Positions 10,421-23,285 of a DNA stretch of 64,000 nt are shown in pieces. The stretch lies in contig NW_020194626.1 in the NCBI RefSeq assembly GCF_002865645.1, forward strand, positions 992,001 through 1,056,000, in the 5' to 3' direction. The number at the start of each line of letters is the position of its first letter. Within the stretch, counting starts at the first letter, position 1. The position numbers were made by a program, and so were the translations under genes. Under the pieces are notes generated by a model. The model saw nothing but the letters and a program-made list of their open reading frames with translations, was not told the origin of the DNA and searched no databases. Source of the DNA: Hyaloscypha bicolor E (taxonomy: Eukaryota > Ascomycota > Leotiomycetes > Helotiales > Hyaloscyphaceae).

Positions 10421-12093
10421 GAAAGAGAGGCTGATTGCCAAAGCTTCCCCTCTAATCCCCTATCTGGGTAGCCACCTGCCAACCGAAGCTTTTCCTAATG
10501 TGAGTCAAGGAGGAGTGGACTCCACGTAAACATGGCGATCTTGGCGGCCCGACAACTGAGACAAGCCATGACAGGAGCGCTAGTCTGCGGAAAGTACTCG
10601 AGGCACTGTAATAAGCTGGAGCAGAAGGCGCATATTCTTGATGAGGAAGGAATTATCTCCGCCTGTCAAAATTTTGGGGCAAGTCAGCTTCAAGTCACTT
10701 CCAATGAATGAATGTACAATGAAAAGTTGAAGAGACAATCAGAAGAAACCAGTATGTCTATTCTATTGCGTAGAAATCCTTAAGCATTGATTTCTAGCCA
10801 GATATCGGCGAGTGAAGGTTATTCATCAGCGAATTCGAGTTGAGAGAAATACCAGAAGATTACTTACTTGATCCTGCTATTAACAATGTCAATATTTTCA
10901 CCATGTATAGGAGAGAGAGAGAATGGTTCAGACCATGACACGAAAAAGTAGAAGAGGCATAGAAATTGGACAGAAGTTCGTGGGAAGTTATCATTTGATC
11001 CTGGCTATATTTTATATATCATTTCAATCAAATAGCCATTTCTATGAATAAATAACCCGCCTTGGCGTTTCCGAGTCCATACTCAATTGGACGTCTTGCT
11101 GGTGGTGTGACGATCATCCTCGACCAGACCGTGGCTGATCTGTTCGTGGGAGAAAGGCCGACCCAATCAAAAATCTGTTCCCCTCACCAGTGCAAGAGAT
11201 TCGGTCGGTAGTGACTCACCTGTAAGGGGTACATACTCACACGGTGATAATCAGCGCAATATCGTCCCGACGAAGGTTCTGGGAAGAAACTGAAATGTGC
11301 AACCAAAGTGATACTATTACGAGTGTGATGGAACGATTTCGGAGACTCGTCCCATCGATCTAGGGGTTGATGCCGTAGTACACTGGGATGCCGCAAACCT
11401 CATGTTGCTGCGAGTGACGATGGGGATGCTGCTCTCTCTAGTAATTGTCCAAAGCTTTGGCAACAAGAGTTCCTATTTAGGTTGAGAGAATACTCGCAGG
11501 TATTTCCGCACTTGGTTCGGGCTAGCGAACTACGTGCGCTGGTACTTGTTAGTGCAAGTTGGCCCCAGCAAAGCGAGGAATTGCAGACGGGTACTCGAAA
11601 CACTGTAGCTGCCAAGTCAATTATTGAAAGTAAAACATTTGCCACAAATACACTGCATGCAAACATTCCTAGGCCGGCGAGATTCCTGTAATCGAAGGCA
11701 GCCCTTACGTTCCCACTCTTCATAATATCGTTTCTTCAAAATTCCTTGTTTCACTCCGACATTCAGCATTGCTCGGGAGAGAAGAAGAAGCCCAGGGAGA
11801 TGCAACCAGGTGCCATGTCTAATACAGCCCAATCAATGTACGACCAATAATTGGAACATTGGACCGAGTTACATTGCGGTAAGGAAGTGAAATTCCTGAG
11901 AGAGAATTTTGTACATTGAATAGGGGTAAGTAAAAGGAGGCTTGATTCGTTGATAATGTTTGGGTGCTGGGGTGAAGGCTTATTCGTCCCGCCTCCAACA
12001 CCACCAACCTCTGTAATATAACCAGGTGCCTTGCCAGACACTCCAATACGCCAGTCGCCTAAACGCAGCCGCAATCCAGACTCATCTTCCAAG
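10421..12093. other. Intergenic region, no supported gene
   Basis: About 1.7 kb with only short ORFs on both strands (longest 107 codons at 11400-11723, minus). None shows a domain. Together with the two broken loci to its left, this makes a gene-poor decayed stretch. Confidence 0.4.
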
Positions 12094-13057
12094 TCAGTCA
12101 CTGTCATCTCCATTGTCAAGGGCTTCGTCCTCGGCTTCCCCATGATCTACATCTTCAAGAGGATCCAAGCGCTCTTCAGGCTCTTCAGGCTCTTCCTCAT
12201 CCTCTTCCTCCTCATCTCCGTGACCTTCGTCTTCGTCACCATCATCGTCTGCCCTCGAATTATCCATGTTGTATCCTTCCGGCATCTCACTAGTATCCAT
12301 CCCAGAACTGTCACCAGGCTCCAACCGAGCTTTCTTTGCAGCAGGCTGTCCATCTCGGCCCAGTTCAACCTCGCCGTCATCTCCATGGCCACTCTGAGCT
12401 GCTGCTTTGTTCTCTGCGACCTTGTTCCGGTAGGCATTTCTCTTGTCCGTCTGTACCTCGTTGAATTCTGTACAGTATTTAGCCACCGCTTCCTCGCAAA
12501 CCAAAAGGGACGAACTAACTGGCGAGCTCTGCTTCCAGCCGCGGTCTGAAGTCCGGGAATTCGAGATCTTCTAAGGCATTGAAAACATCTTGGGGCGTAA
12601 TTGTCTTTCTGTTTGCGGCTGAGGCATGTTCGTTCGAGCTGTGCTATTAATTAGTACGAGTTCTCGTTGAATGACCACAATTTCTCCTTGGCAAAGCACC
12701 AGATTGACCAATAGAGAATGTACATACTGTGAAGCCAGGTAGTTCACGAAGACGGTCGCGCTCTTGGTCATTGCCAACATGGCATTGCCCTGAATCTGCG
12801 TGTTCGGTGGTAATACGCCTTTCGCCAGCCTAGTGACAATGCTCTTCGGTAGATTGAGATCCTATCAATTTGATTAGCATGCGCGTCATCAATCTTAAAC
12901 AAGAAACATAGAGCCTGACAGACTGGACCTGGCAACTTGTGGGGTGATGGGAGTTGCATACTTCGATGTTTATTCCGTCTCTGACAAGAGCTTCCTTCGC
13001 CGCCGTTGCTTCATCACCCGTACCTGCCTTGGAAACGTCGCTTTTTCTGGGAGGCAT
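12094..13057 (-). CDS. dpb4: DNA polymerase epsilon subunit D (Dpb4), histone-fold
   Basis: Four exons on the minus strand: 12962-13057, 12728-12861, 12520-12638 and 12094-12467; 240 aa. Splices are GTATGC/ATAG, GTATGT/ACAG and GTTAGT/ACAG, and all phases agree. Residues about 33-115 form a CBF/NF-Y-type histone fold: DLNLPKSIVTRLAKGVLP, then MLAMTKSATVFVNYLASHSNE, then ITPQDVFNALEDLEF. The C-terminal half is a long Asp/Glu-rich tail after a basic AAKKARLE stretch. Dpb4 pairs with Dpb3-like histone-fold proteins in the polymerase epsilon holoenzyme and, in several species, in the ISW2/CHRAC remodeller, and helps hold DNA and parental histones at the fork. The histone-fold order, the ITPxDVxxAL motif and the acidic tail make the call firm. 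The opposite-strand ORF at 12031-12549 is an artefact of the acidic-tail codons. Confidence 0.92.
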
Positions 13058-13671
13058 TGTGACATGTGGATAGCAGACGACGCTGATAATGGAGGTTGGG
13101 GCGCCTGCGCCTTGAGATTTGTCGAGGGGCAGTGTGTTCGGCAATTTAGGATTCCGCTCGAAATCGAAGGCGGTGAGATGCGACATGACTTACGCGATGT
13201 GCACGTGACACAATGCTTAAAGGGGGGTCAGTTTTGGCAAAGTGAATTCAAGCGAAGTCCGAATGAACAAGAACAATGTTTTTCGGCAAAGGCATGGGAA
13301 CCGCAATTATAACCGGCCATGTCGCCGACATGCTACATAAAGCCGGAACCCAATCATTTCGAACTTTAATTCTTTCTTAAATCCAATACTTTACAGATGC
13401 AGCAGATTCGAGCAGTATATACATATAGCCACAGTGATCTGACTTGCTGGAACAAGTGTTCGCTAGTCCCATCCCGTCCCTGCGCCTGTACAATGCATCG
13501 CCGGCATTGGTGCTTTCCACCAGGGGATGTCTTTATCGGGACAATCCCAAACCTTCCCTATGAGCAAGAGCCCCATGTGTAGAAATAAAAAAGAATCGAT
13601 GGTCCAAATGCCAACGCTAAAGTCAATCAATTGGTGTGGTGTTCTCGTCCTGCAGACCCTTCCGGCTACAG
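13058..13671. other. Short intergenic region
   Basis: About 0.6 kb upstream of dpb4 and downstream of the surface-protein gene. I see no supported gene. Confidence 0.4.
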
Positions 13672-14781
13672 CTATCCGATAGCTCTACCAATATACATAC
13701 TGTGCTCGTCCTGTCTTGGTTGGGGCCTTGGTGAAAGGCCTGCCATTGCAAGGCCGTCAAATAGTGAAGCCCTGTTCGAGCTGCTGGTGCGATCCGTCCT
13801 TAGCTGGCTGACGACAGATTCATCCTCTGGGTCAAACCACGAGAAGTTACTTTCATCTCTCCTCGAGTCGCTACTGATACGATCTCGAATTTGCCATTTG
13901 AAGCTCCCTCCACTCTTGGCGCTCATACTGCTCCTCCGGCTTTTCGTCCTGGTATGGCCAGGAGGCGGTTTCGATAATCGAGAGTTCTGTCGTTTTACTG
14001 TGCCAACAAAAGGATCCGCACCTGGAACCGTCTCATCGGTGAGACCGATCCGAGAATTCGGAGCTTTGGCTAGAAAGGATGGGGAATCAGGATATTGGGA
14101 GGCGGGAGACATCACTGTCTGGATTGAAGTAGGTGATGCTGCCCATGTCCAACCTGGAGGACTTCCGAGTGTAAGAGGACGGATCTCTGGCTTTTCCGAC
14201 GCAAGGTGAGCTGGCGGCGGGCTTTTCTGATCGATAGTGTTCCGACGCCACGATTCAATTTCTGAATCGTCGATTGGGGACGCACCGCGGTGGCCGAAGG
14301 GTGAATGCTGTTGGCGATAGCGGTACAGCAGAAAAATGGACCCCACAATCAGGACCAGGCCCACGAAGCCAAGAACTGCGGAAAGGACAATGACCAAAGT
14401 TCGATGCCGGTCTGTGGACTCCTCATTCGAAATTCCTGAAGCCATTGGCAAACTGGAGACGCTGAGACTTGGACTATGCGCTGCAAAAGTTGCTGAGGTC
14501 GACACAGCAGTTGAAGAAAAACTGCTCGTGGAGCTTGAAGTCTTCGAGTTTATGACGGATAGGGCATCAGTCGTCTTTGTCGTCGTGACCGATTGTGGCA
14601 AGGCAGTTGGAGAAACGACAGAGGCTGTTATTGTCGTTGAAGCAACAGGTGCAGCGGCAGGAAGATTTGCACCTTTTGGCGGTGGTCCTGCCCGCACGAG
14701 AACAGGTGGTGCTGGCGGAGATGCTCGAGCGAGCAACGGCAACGTGAAAATCCCCAAGAGAGCCGTGCCAGTACCCCGCAT
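13672..14781 (-). CDS. Ser/Thr-rich single-pass membrane protein (Mid2/WSC-like architecture)
   Basis: Single exon of 369 codons. An N-terminal signal peptide (GTALLGIFTLPLLARA) is followed by a short Pro-rich part, then an extracellular Ser/Thr/Ala-rich stalk (about residues 45-120) that would be heavily O-mannosylated. One TM segment (LVIVLSAVLGFVGLVLIVGSI, about 129-149) is followed directly by basic YRYRQQ. The cytoplasmic tail of about 210 residues is rich in Ser, Pro and Arg (for example KSRRSSMSAKS) and ends MYIGRAIG. The layout fits fungal cell-wall sensors and other surface proteins, but there is no cysteine-rich WSC domain, so the sensor role is inference. No family-specific motif was recognised. 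Confidence 0.75.
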   Translation of the reverse strand: MRGTGTALLGIFTLPLLARASPPAPPVLVRAGPPPKGANLPAAAPVASTTITASVVSPTALPQSVTTTKTTDALSVINSKTSSSTSSFSSTAVSTSATFAAHSPSLSVSSLPMASGISNEESTDRHRTLVIVLSAVLGFVGLVLIVGSIFLLYRYRQQHSPFGHRGASPIDDSEIESWRRNTIDQKSPPPAHLASEKPEIRPLTLGSPPGWTWAASPTSIQTVMSPASQYPDSPSFLAKAPNSRIGLTDETVPGADPFVGTVKRQNSRLSKPPPGHTRTKSRRSSMSAKSGGSFKWQIRDRISSDSRRDESNFSWFDPEDESVVSQLRTDRTSSSNRASLFDGLAMAGLSPRPQPRQDEHSMYIGRAIG

Positions 14782-17700
14782 GTCGAGGATATGAGGCTCT
14801 GTAGAAGGTCAGGAATGGAACCGTTGCCTGGGTCAACGCATTGCTGCCAAGGTTGCGGACCACCAGCACTTGCTTCAAGTGAAGAATGATAAATGATAGA
14901 AAGAAGTTAAAAAAAGAAAGGGAGGGCAAAAGAATCCGGTGACCAAGTGATCTTTAGATCGACTCAGTACGCCAGTTTCGACGACGAGGGCGCACAACCA
15001 TCAAAGACAGAGGGATGCAGGCACACATCTAATATAAGAGCAGCGGCACTTAGTGGCATTCCTGCCATCCCACACCGCAGCCGGGAGAAGGATGGAGAGC
15101 TGTCTCATTACCTGCTAGCCAGTAGCTAGTAGCTAGCAGCGACTCAGATAGGGAAGATAATAATACCACCGTGCTTCTGTGGTCTGTGGGCAGTTTAGCT
15201 GTGCAGCAATGGGAAACTAGGAGCAAGAAGGTGTGGAGGGTGCAGTGGTGGAGGTGGAGGTCGACCCCCCTGCCCATCTTTGCCCCTGGTCGTCGGTGTC
15301 AGAACTCAGGGCAAACCGCAGCCATGTGGATGTTTCGCTGGGGGGCCCTAGTCGGCTTCCTTCAAGACCATTGTCCAGCGGGCGAATCGGACGGTGAGAG
15401 CCTGCGGACAGAGAGAGGGGCATCTCTGGGCATCTCTGGGCAGTGGGCACCTGGACACCTGGACACCTGGAGCCACCCTCGCCACCCTTTCTTGCGCCAT
15501 TGCCGAAACGCCAAAAGGCTTGAGCGTTGAACCGCTCTGCGGTGCACCTTGCCGATGTGGTGGGCAGCTCAGAGTCACATACCAAGTATTTGCATGCGCC
15601 CAAGGCCGATCACAGATCTGATGCAGAGGGGGCCAGCCTCTGGAAATCGGGGGGTGCCTGGACACGACAGTTCGCAGATGACAGGCCAGGGCGAGGCCAT
15701 ATGCGTGCAGCAGTGGTGCTCGAAGGCCGAAAAGCAGTCCGGCAAACCTCCAAACGTGGGGCCGTGTGGCACAATGAAGCGGTGAAGGCATCGCTCGCTC
15801 CCTGTGGCTGCGAGCCGTTTCCCAGCAAGGTTGGCCAGGTTTCTGTGGTGCAGGCCGGAGTGACAGATTTGACAGCACACTCGGTCATCGGGAAGAGGTT
15901 GAGCACGTCGAGTGGACCGATAGGACAAGCTGCTGGTATGAAACCTTAGCTACGTCTCCGAAGGCGATCAAGATGGCGTGCCCATTGGCGCAGAGGAGAA
16001 ACAGGGAGGAAGGGATGGGCCGCCCGCAGATCGCCAGACGGACGACTCAAGCGAGCTCGGGAGCTTGAGTGGAGTGTGACTGTGTGAGGGAGCTTCAAGG
16101 GAATGCGGTTCCTGAGCCAGTCCAGTCCGTTCTGGAGGCCTCACATTATTGGGGTGGTTCGATACGACGTAAATTACACCGCCGTGCTTGGTACCTGACT
16201 GTGAGGCGTTCCGAAAGAGCCTCGCGAGCAGCGAGAATTGTGGAAGATGCGACCCTGCCCCTGATGAAGGATCCGCGGCCAAATAATCCCCGAGCTATGG
16301 TGCTCAAAGCTGTGATCTACAGTTTCCCAGCTAGGCAAGACAGACCCCAAACACTCCGAGCAACATCTGAACAATACTGTCATACTGTACTGAAGAAATC
16401 TGGAGAAGCTCAAGCACCTGTCAACCACGTTGTACCGCTCATGCCGCGTTGGAGCTAGTGGAGAGTGGTCCCTTTTGGATGAAGCTTCTCCGCACTTCCC
16501 ACAAAAGCAAATGCCACGACTCAGGCCCCCCGCTAGACCTCGACAGCCCGTTTCAATACTCCAATGTCTTACCCAGGAATCGAGATCTCATCAACAAACT
16601 CATGTACGGGATCACGGAGTCGGTCAGCATTCTCACTCAGAGGCCTCCGGCGTGACACTACCATGTCTTGATGTACCAAATTCATCCACTCGATGTTCGC
16701 TTTCAATCACGTACAATGAGCATCTTCAAAATCATCATATGCTCCCATCCAACGATCTGGATCAGAACATGCGTTCATATGAAGTCAGAATCTCATGCCT
16801 CAAACCTAGTCTTAAACAGAAGGCTGCCCACTGACCATTCACATCCATCCCATCGCTGGCCCAAAACCTGCACCCAGGATTTCATTTGGCTAAGCCTTTG
16901 AACCGTTGTGGGGCTTCAAAACACCCACGTCCACCATCATGCAGCAGCTTGTCCCATCCCAGAAACAATTCATACAATCTTGGTAAAAAAGCCCGCCGAG
17001 TTGGAAAAATATAAAACAGGCATCCACGTCAAGTCACGGGTTTGGGATGAATGGCCATCTAATAATTTTCGCCCTGGGGTTTGCAAAACAGAACATCCAG
17101 GCCAGCGAAACCACCATCACAAAGATGCTGCCCAACGTCCTCGTAATCCGTTCAAGCTCATGCTGCCATGTGGCAAGTGGCGTTAAGGATTAACTTCCTG
17201 CAGTAGACCAGAAAGCCAATCCAGGTCTTCATCCATTCTAAGAGAAGGTTTCGACCTCTGTTTGCATGGCCAGCTCTGGAAACTTTGTCCTCCTTTCGCA
17301 GCAGTCAGACGGATGAATACGGCGTCTGAGCAACCTCACCGCCACCCTTGCAGGTGAGCGCCAAAGATAAGATCGGAATGGGAATGCAACGCACGTTCGT
17401 TGCGTGTGCACTGCTTCAAACGTGCTCTGCAGCCTGTACCATGTGAGGTCGATATATTTTGGGTATGACTCGCAGCATCGCTGAAGATCGCCCACCGTGC
17501 GTAATGCCGTTAAGCGCCGTGGCCGCGTTGTCAATCGCTGGACTATATTTGGATTACGGTTTTGTCATCGAAGTAAATCTCCTCATGGGATGGGATTTGA
17601 AATGCTTTGCGCTGACATGTGTGGGATGTTATGCTGCCTTTGATCCTGACTTTCTACCATGCGGGGCGCTGTTTCAAAGAGCGAGGAGTGTGTGGATGAT

Positions 17701-18088
17701 GTAGTATCTGATATCATTATCTTTACTTTATTACTGTTTCTGGAGTTACAGCTTTCCCGGATGCCCTGCTTCCACAATGCCCTTGGTCATGTCTGTACGT
17801 CCGGCCTTTGAACATCCGTCGTCACAAGCCGGGGTGGTCACGATCCACCGCTAGCATCGCCCAAAAAAAGGAACAGTAGAGGCTCAAGTTGCGGTGACAA
17901 ATGCTTGCTTGCTCACAGATCATAACTCCTGACTCAACGCTGATACTTCCGTATATTCCAAAGACGCTTCGTTTACTGCGTAAGATTGAAGAGAAAAAAG
18001 GCTGCCATCCTTCATCGGGACCATTAGAAAACAGTTGCCGACGCTCGAGCAAGCGCAAGATGAACAAATGAAAACTTTAGAGGACAAC
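14782..18088. other. 3.3-kb gene-poor stretch
   Basis: No convincing gene. ORFs of up to 176 codons (for example 15348-15878 on the minus strand) overlap on both strands and have Arg/Cys/Trp-rich, domain-free translations. Short tandem repeats occur near 15.4 kb. The right end must contain the 3' UTR of the MAPKKK gene. Confidence 0.45.
15421..15471. repeat. Two short tandem repeats
   Basis: CATCTCTGGG is repeated twice at 15421-15440, and CACCTGGA three times at 15448-15471. Their function is unknown and they are probably slippage products. Confidence 0.8.
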
Positions 18089-21000
18089 TCAACCAAGGCT
18101 GCCTCTTGAATTTGAGTGGCTTGATGAGCCACTATCGCTCGGGGTTCCTGGATCAATGGACACCTGTGACTTGATTGCAACGATCCATTCGTGTTGGAGC
18201 AATTCTGGAGCTGAGGCCCTTTTCTTAGGATCTCGAACAAAGCATTTCCTGAGAAAATCGATACCTTCTGGGCTGAGTTGATCCGAAGAGGGAAGTTGTG
18301 GAGGGTTACCTTGTGCGATATTGTACATGATGGCCCATTCATTGTCAAGAGATGCCCAAGGTCGTCGACCAGTAGCCATCTCCAAGATGACACATCCGAG
18401 TGACCATATATCTACAGCCCCGTCACGTCCGGGATTCTCGCCCTTGATAAGTTCCGGCGACATGTACATTGGGGTACCTGTCATAGACTTGTTGGCTTTC
18501 CCAGCACCCGCATCGGCGGCGACGAGAGTTTTGCCCTGACGAGCGATGACTTTCGCGGCGCCGAAGTCGACGTACTTGATAACACCATTGTGATTGAGGA
18601 GGATGTCTAGCAAAGTTAGTTAGCGATCCTTAAAACACCATCATCGAATCAAACTCACTTTCTGGCTTAATATCGCGATGCACAATGCCGCTCTCATGCA
18701 GGTAAGCAAGACCTTCAAGTAGCTGCAAGGCGTATACCATAATGACCTGTTCGTCCTCGATCCGCCCATGTTCCAAAAGTCCAGCCAAGGAGCCGCCCGA
18801 GCAGAATTCCATAAATATATAGACTTTATCCCTGTGAACTTCGATGCCATGGTAGGAGACCACGTTAGGGTGATCCAAAACTTCCAACACATTCATCTCA
18901 TCTCTAATCTGATTTGCAATAGTTGGGATGAGCGTGGGGTCCTGTAGTCGAATTTCTTTCACAGCCATCAAGTGGCCAGAATCCAGATTGATCGCAGCAT
19001 AAACGGAGCCAAAGGTGCCGCCACCCACAAAGTTTCCTTGCTGCCACCTCATATTCACATTGGACGTAGAGGATGAGAGATAAGTCAGTGATCGATCTGC
19101 CTCGCTCGACTCTTCTAGAACCCGGCCGAGTGCTTGTCTCTCAGCTTCCTTTTGTTTTCGAGTATCGTCAAGGAAAGCCAATTGCTCCAGCCTCTGTTCA
19201 CGGACGTAGGCTGACGATTCATCATCATCAAGCATGCGACTCATATCCATCTTTCTGAATTGGCCTGCAAGTGCTTCGATTTTCTGTTTCTCGGCCTGGT
19301 CCGCCAAAGTCGATCTTGCACCCATGATATCGAAATGCGAGATCAGCAGAGACATACATCCTGCAACTTTGGCGCGGAGTCTCGAATACTCATCTTCACC
19401 GAGAGCAAGAATGTGCTGGCCTTGAGTCATAACCATAGCGAATTCCAAAGCAAGGACAGCCCATCTGAACGTCTTACGATCGGTAGCAATGCAGTCGTCG
19501 CAAATAAAGCTGATCCAATCTAGGGCCAGCTTGGTGAGTTTCAGGTTGTTCATCTGTTTTCTATTTCGGTCCATGTAAAGTAAAGACCTTTGACCAAATT
19601 CAGTTGCGAAGACGAAGCAGTTTTGGATGAGTTCTTGACACTCGAGACCCTCGGTCTGTTTTCGGACTATCTCCACACTGTCCATGATCAAATTGGATAG
19701 CTTATAGACAACCTTCTTGATGTCCGTCAACTTCAAATTGACTTTCTTAAGGTTGGAACGTTGCTCGACAACCATGTCCAAATGCATGTCTATGGAATCT
19801 AGAAAGGCTGTTCGAGCGTTCTGTAATCTGGTTTGGGACCCATCGGCAATCAAGCGGAGGTGGCCGATTTTGACATCAGTTGAGGGTTCCCCAATATTCG
19901 CATCGACTTGGCGTCCATCCCAGGGTATTTGATTCTCGGGACGTAGTACCAATATATAAGGGTTGGTGGGATCTTCTTGAACGTCATTGGCATGGTAACA
20001 TGTCCCGAGTATGGACTGAATATCTTGAGGGCGGTTATACAACGATGGGGATGCAATCAAGAAGATCCCATCATGCTCAATGGTTGCAGTATACACCAAA
20101 AAGTGACCCGTCTCGACGAGCCTATCATACACGTGCTGCAATGCCTCTCGGCGCATGGCAATGCTGAAATCCGTGGCATTTTCGAATCGATCACTCAAAA
20201 CCCGCGAAAATCGTTGAAGCATTCGTTGTCGAACGCGAACTGAGTCAAGACTTTGCTTGTAACGTTTGGTCATCTCAGCTGCAGTTTCCTTCGGCTTCCG
20301 CTGGAGATCTTTTTCAAATGTCTGGTTCAGACGGTGAAAAGCTTTGTGGGTGAGGGAGCTAAACTGTTCGGCAACTTCGACATCCCCACCTTGCAGATGG
20401 CGCCCAATCTCGTTGGAAAAGTCCCATTCTTGTTCTAGAACTTCGGCCTCTTTGAATGTGTTCTTGTTCCCGCCAAGCTTCCAGTTCAACATTTTGAAGT
20501 AGAACTTCAATGCATCCAAAACTACCTGATCGAATGATTCATCGATACACGGAGGAAGATCCCATCCAGGTTCCGGCTGGATGATCTCCAAGGACTCTTG
20601 CTTGATTCGGATAGCAAGTTTCAGCAATATTCTAAATTGTGCGATCATCTGATCCTGCATAACCGAATTTTGTGATGCTGATTCTTTCATTTTACGGGCA
20701 AATGTAAGCCGAACCTTAATGATTTCCTCGATCAGGCGGGAGGGAAAGTTAATAAGCGTCAACAGCTCCTCGATATAAGGAGGAAGATGACGTTTTGCAA
20801 AGGCCTCCGAGTTTTTAATGAGAGTATTCTTGGCCTTCAAAATAACCTTTGAGACGCCGAGAAGGATGCTCTTGTCGCCTTGCAAAGAGCGAAGGCCATC
20901 CTCCTTCAAGAGTCTGTCGATGAATGAAGATTCGTCTGATAGTCCATTGCCAGATGGCGACCGTTCCTTTGCTTTGTTGAAATCCAGCTCGGCGTTACCA

Positions 21001-22163
21001 ACCCAATTCTGCAGGATTCCCAGCTCAGTGTTGATGAGCTCGGTCGTATTATGCCAGGAGATTACGGCATCACAAGTAGCCTGATACTGAGGTGAAGCTG
21101 CCAGCTTATTCGCAAACTCCAAGGCCGTGCGAGATGGGTAGAGACCTTCACACTTCTCAATCTTCTTGACAATGTCTCGAACCTGGTCCACAGGAGGTTT
21201 GCCAGCCTCACTTTCTCCCTTAACCTGGAATCTGATAATCTCGTCGAATGAATTGTCGAGTGTGGATCGAGTGTCCTCGATCAACCTCTTCTGCGCAGCG
21301 ATGGTACGCCCACAGATTTTAGCACGAAGGCCAAGCCATATTTCAGAATATAGATTCTCCCCTTTCTTTTCCACGTTGCCTATAAGCCTCTTCTTTTCCT
21401 GCCTCACAACGTCCCCTGTCAAGACCGAAGCCAACATGCCGTGCCATTCTAGACGCTCTCGATTAGCGGGATCTTGAAGATCTTCGGCGGTTGGTTGAAT
21501 ATCATCATTGCCGTAGAAGAGTAATGTCTCTTGATCGTAGGGATCGTTATCAAAATGGAGTTCGGAAGGAGAATCGTCTTCCGTATCAGAGCCGGTCCCA
21601 TATCCAAGGCTCGGCGTATATGGCTCAAAGTACTCCAAGGGTTGATCCTGCCGCAAACGTTGTACGTACGCCTTCTCCTGCGCTCGATATGAAGCATTCG
21701 GGTCTTGTCGAAATCGAGACGTGGATCCGGAGCGATTTCGGTCTGCTATTGAGATGTAGGGCGGTTGAGGAGGTCGGCGTGCTGGGGCATATGTATTCGA
21801 TGGAGTCCTAGCTGGAGCAGTTGGTCTTGGAGGTCTGCTGGTTGTGCCATTTAGAGGTGGTAAAGGTGATTCCACTCTGCCGTATAGGCCGCTCGCATCT
21901 GTACTGCCTCTGTGGCTCCGCACACTGGAGTTGATACTGGTCATCGGAGGCCGCGGATCCAGCGTTCCTGGGTGTGGTGTGGCCCGTGTATCAACTGTGA
22001 GGTGATCGGAGTCTTGAGTATCCCCAGAAGAACCAGACCCCCCAGAGTCGCTCGTTTGCACATGGGGCCTTTCCATGACTCTCGGCGATTTGATGATGTC
22101 GAAAGCGCCGTCCTCTCCCCCGTTGGAGAACCGTACTGAGCGAGGGGACACGTCCACGCTCAT
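18089..22163 (-). CDS. ssk2: HOG-pathway MAP kinase kinase kinase (Ssk2/Ssk22/OS-4 type)
   Basis: Two exons, 18659-22163 and 18089-18606, with a 52-bp intron that splits the catalytic HRDIKPEN motif; 1340 aa. The first 250 residues are disordered. Residues about 250-1000 are the long conserved regulatory region typical of Ssk2/Wis4, which contains the response-regulator (Ssk1) binding and autoinhibitory parts. The kinase domain follows: the P-loop is GGGTFG (1047-1052), Lys1069 in AVKEI, HRDIKPEN at about 1162-1169, DFG at 1182-1184 with DFGAAK, and MYMSPE in the activation segment. In the family, osmotic stress relayed through the Sln1-Ypd1-Ssk1 phosphorelay activates this kinase, which phosphorylates Pbs2 upstream of Hog1. 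It lies back to back with sld3 across 1.1 kb. Length and layout are normal for filamentous fungi. Confidence 0.95.
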
Positions 22164-23285
22164 GACCGAACACTCGAGGGGAATTCTCGTCGAGGTTGTC
22201 GCGCCGAAAGTAATTTACGTTAAGCGTCAATGCTCGGGCATCCTTGATCGAAGAGCTGGGGCCGCCAACGGAGGTTGGCCTTCGCCTCTCCTTTTGCGAT
22301 TCGCGATGGACTTGTAGATTAATGCCTCAAAAGAAGTCCACGTTCTTCGAGTTGAGGAAACATGCGGCAGAGGGCGACGAGGCTTGGAGTACAGGAAGCG
22401 CTGCTGTGGGCAATTCGATGTTCGCCTTCCGGCAACGGTCGATCTGGAAATCCCAGTCGACAAATCTTGGGACTAGCTCTTTCGGAGGTTTGTTTCCGAA
22501 GGGGCCTCTGGCCTCGACAGCACGCACCAATGAGGCGAATAGCAGACAATGTCGTGGAATATTCTGGCTACAGTGGATGAGTTTCGATATCTTTCTGTCA
22601 AATGCAGGCAAGCTGCTACTTATTCAAACGCTCAAGATATCACCAGCTGGTGCAATGCCGTAGCGACCGCTGACCTCCTGCCTAGCTTCTCCATACCCCT
22701 CCTCCAATGGATGGCTCGCGAGGCTGCAAATCTGCTTGGGACGCGTTGATTTTTGCCACCAAGTGTGGCGTGGACATCGCTGGATCAATCAACCCCTCCG
22801 TGCTGGCGACCAATGAGCCCGAGCACGGCCGTTTTGCTTCGAGCAATCCTTGACGAGAGTGAAGTTAAGCTTGTTTGGCTTGCAGGGAGCACACGAGTAG
22901 ATCAATCAAGGAACGAGTCTTCTTCCTTGTTGCGAGTCGGCATTGCCATCTCAAGAGCTGCCTGTTCTCGAAAATTCTACTATCTGATCCAGAGCAATTC
23001 CCGAAGACAGCTATCAAGGAGCAACCAGGAAAACGTAAATTAAACCATTATTAGGAGAATTGATGTACGACTCGAACTAAAGTTGAATGTTGCGTTGGGT
23101 TTTGTTGCAGTGTGGGTGACACCTTTTCTTAGTGGTCCTCGGCTGGCAGCCTCGTCGCGTTATCTTTCACCACGCGAGACCAAGCTTCACTGCTACAAGT
23201 AACATCATTGCGGCTCTTCCGCAGTTAAGGTCCTTGTATGAAATAATGAGGACCTCATGACACGGCCTATTAATATTTCATTGCT
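22164..23285. promoter_or_regulatory. Divergent ssk2/sld3 promoter region
   Basis: A 1.1-kb region between two outward-facing genes. No supported ORF. I did not identify specific operator sites. Confidence 0.45.

Noticed and set aside
12031..12549. 172-codon plus-strand ORF with hydrophobic, TM-like content
   Set aside because: It is the antisense of the Dpb4 acidic tail: GAR/GAY codons read in reverse give Leu/Phe/Ser/Ile, which mimics membrane segments.
15348..15878. 176-codon minus-strand ORF
   Set aside because: It overlaps long ORFs in other frames on both strands. The translation has no domain, and GC-rich sequence explains the lack of stops.
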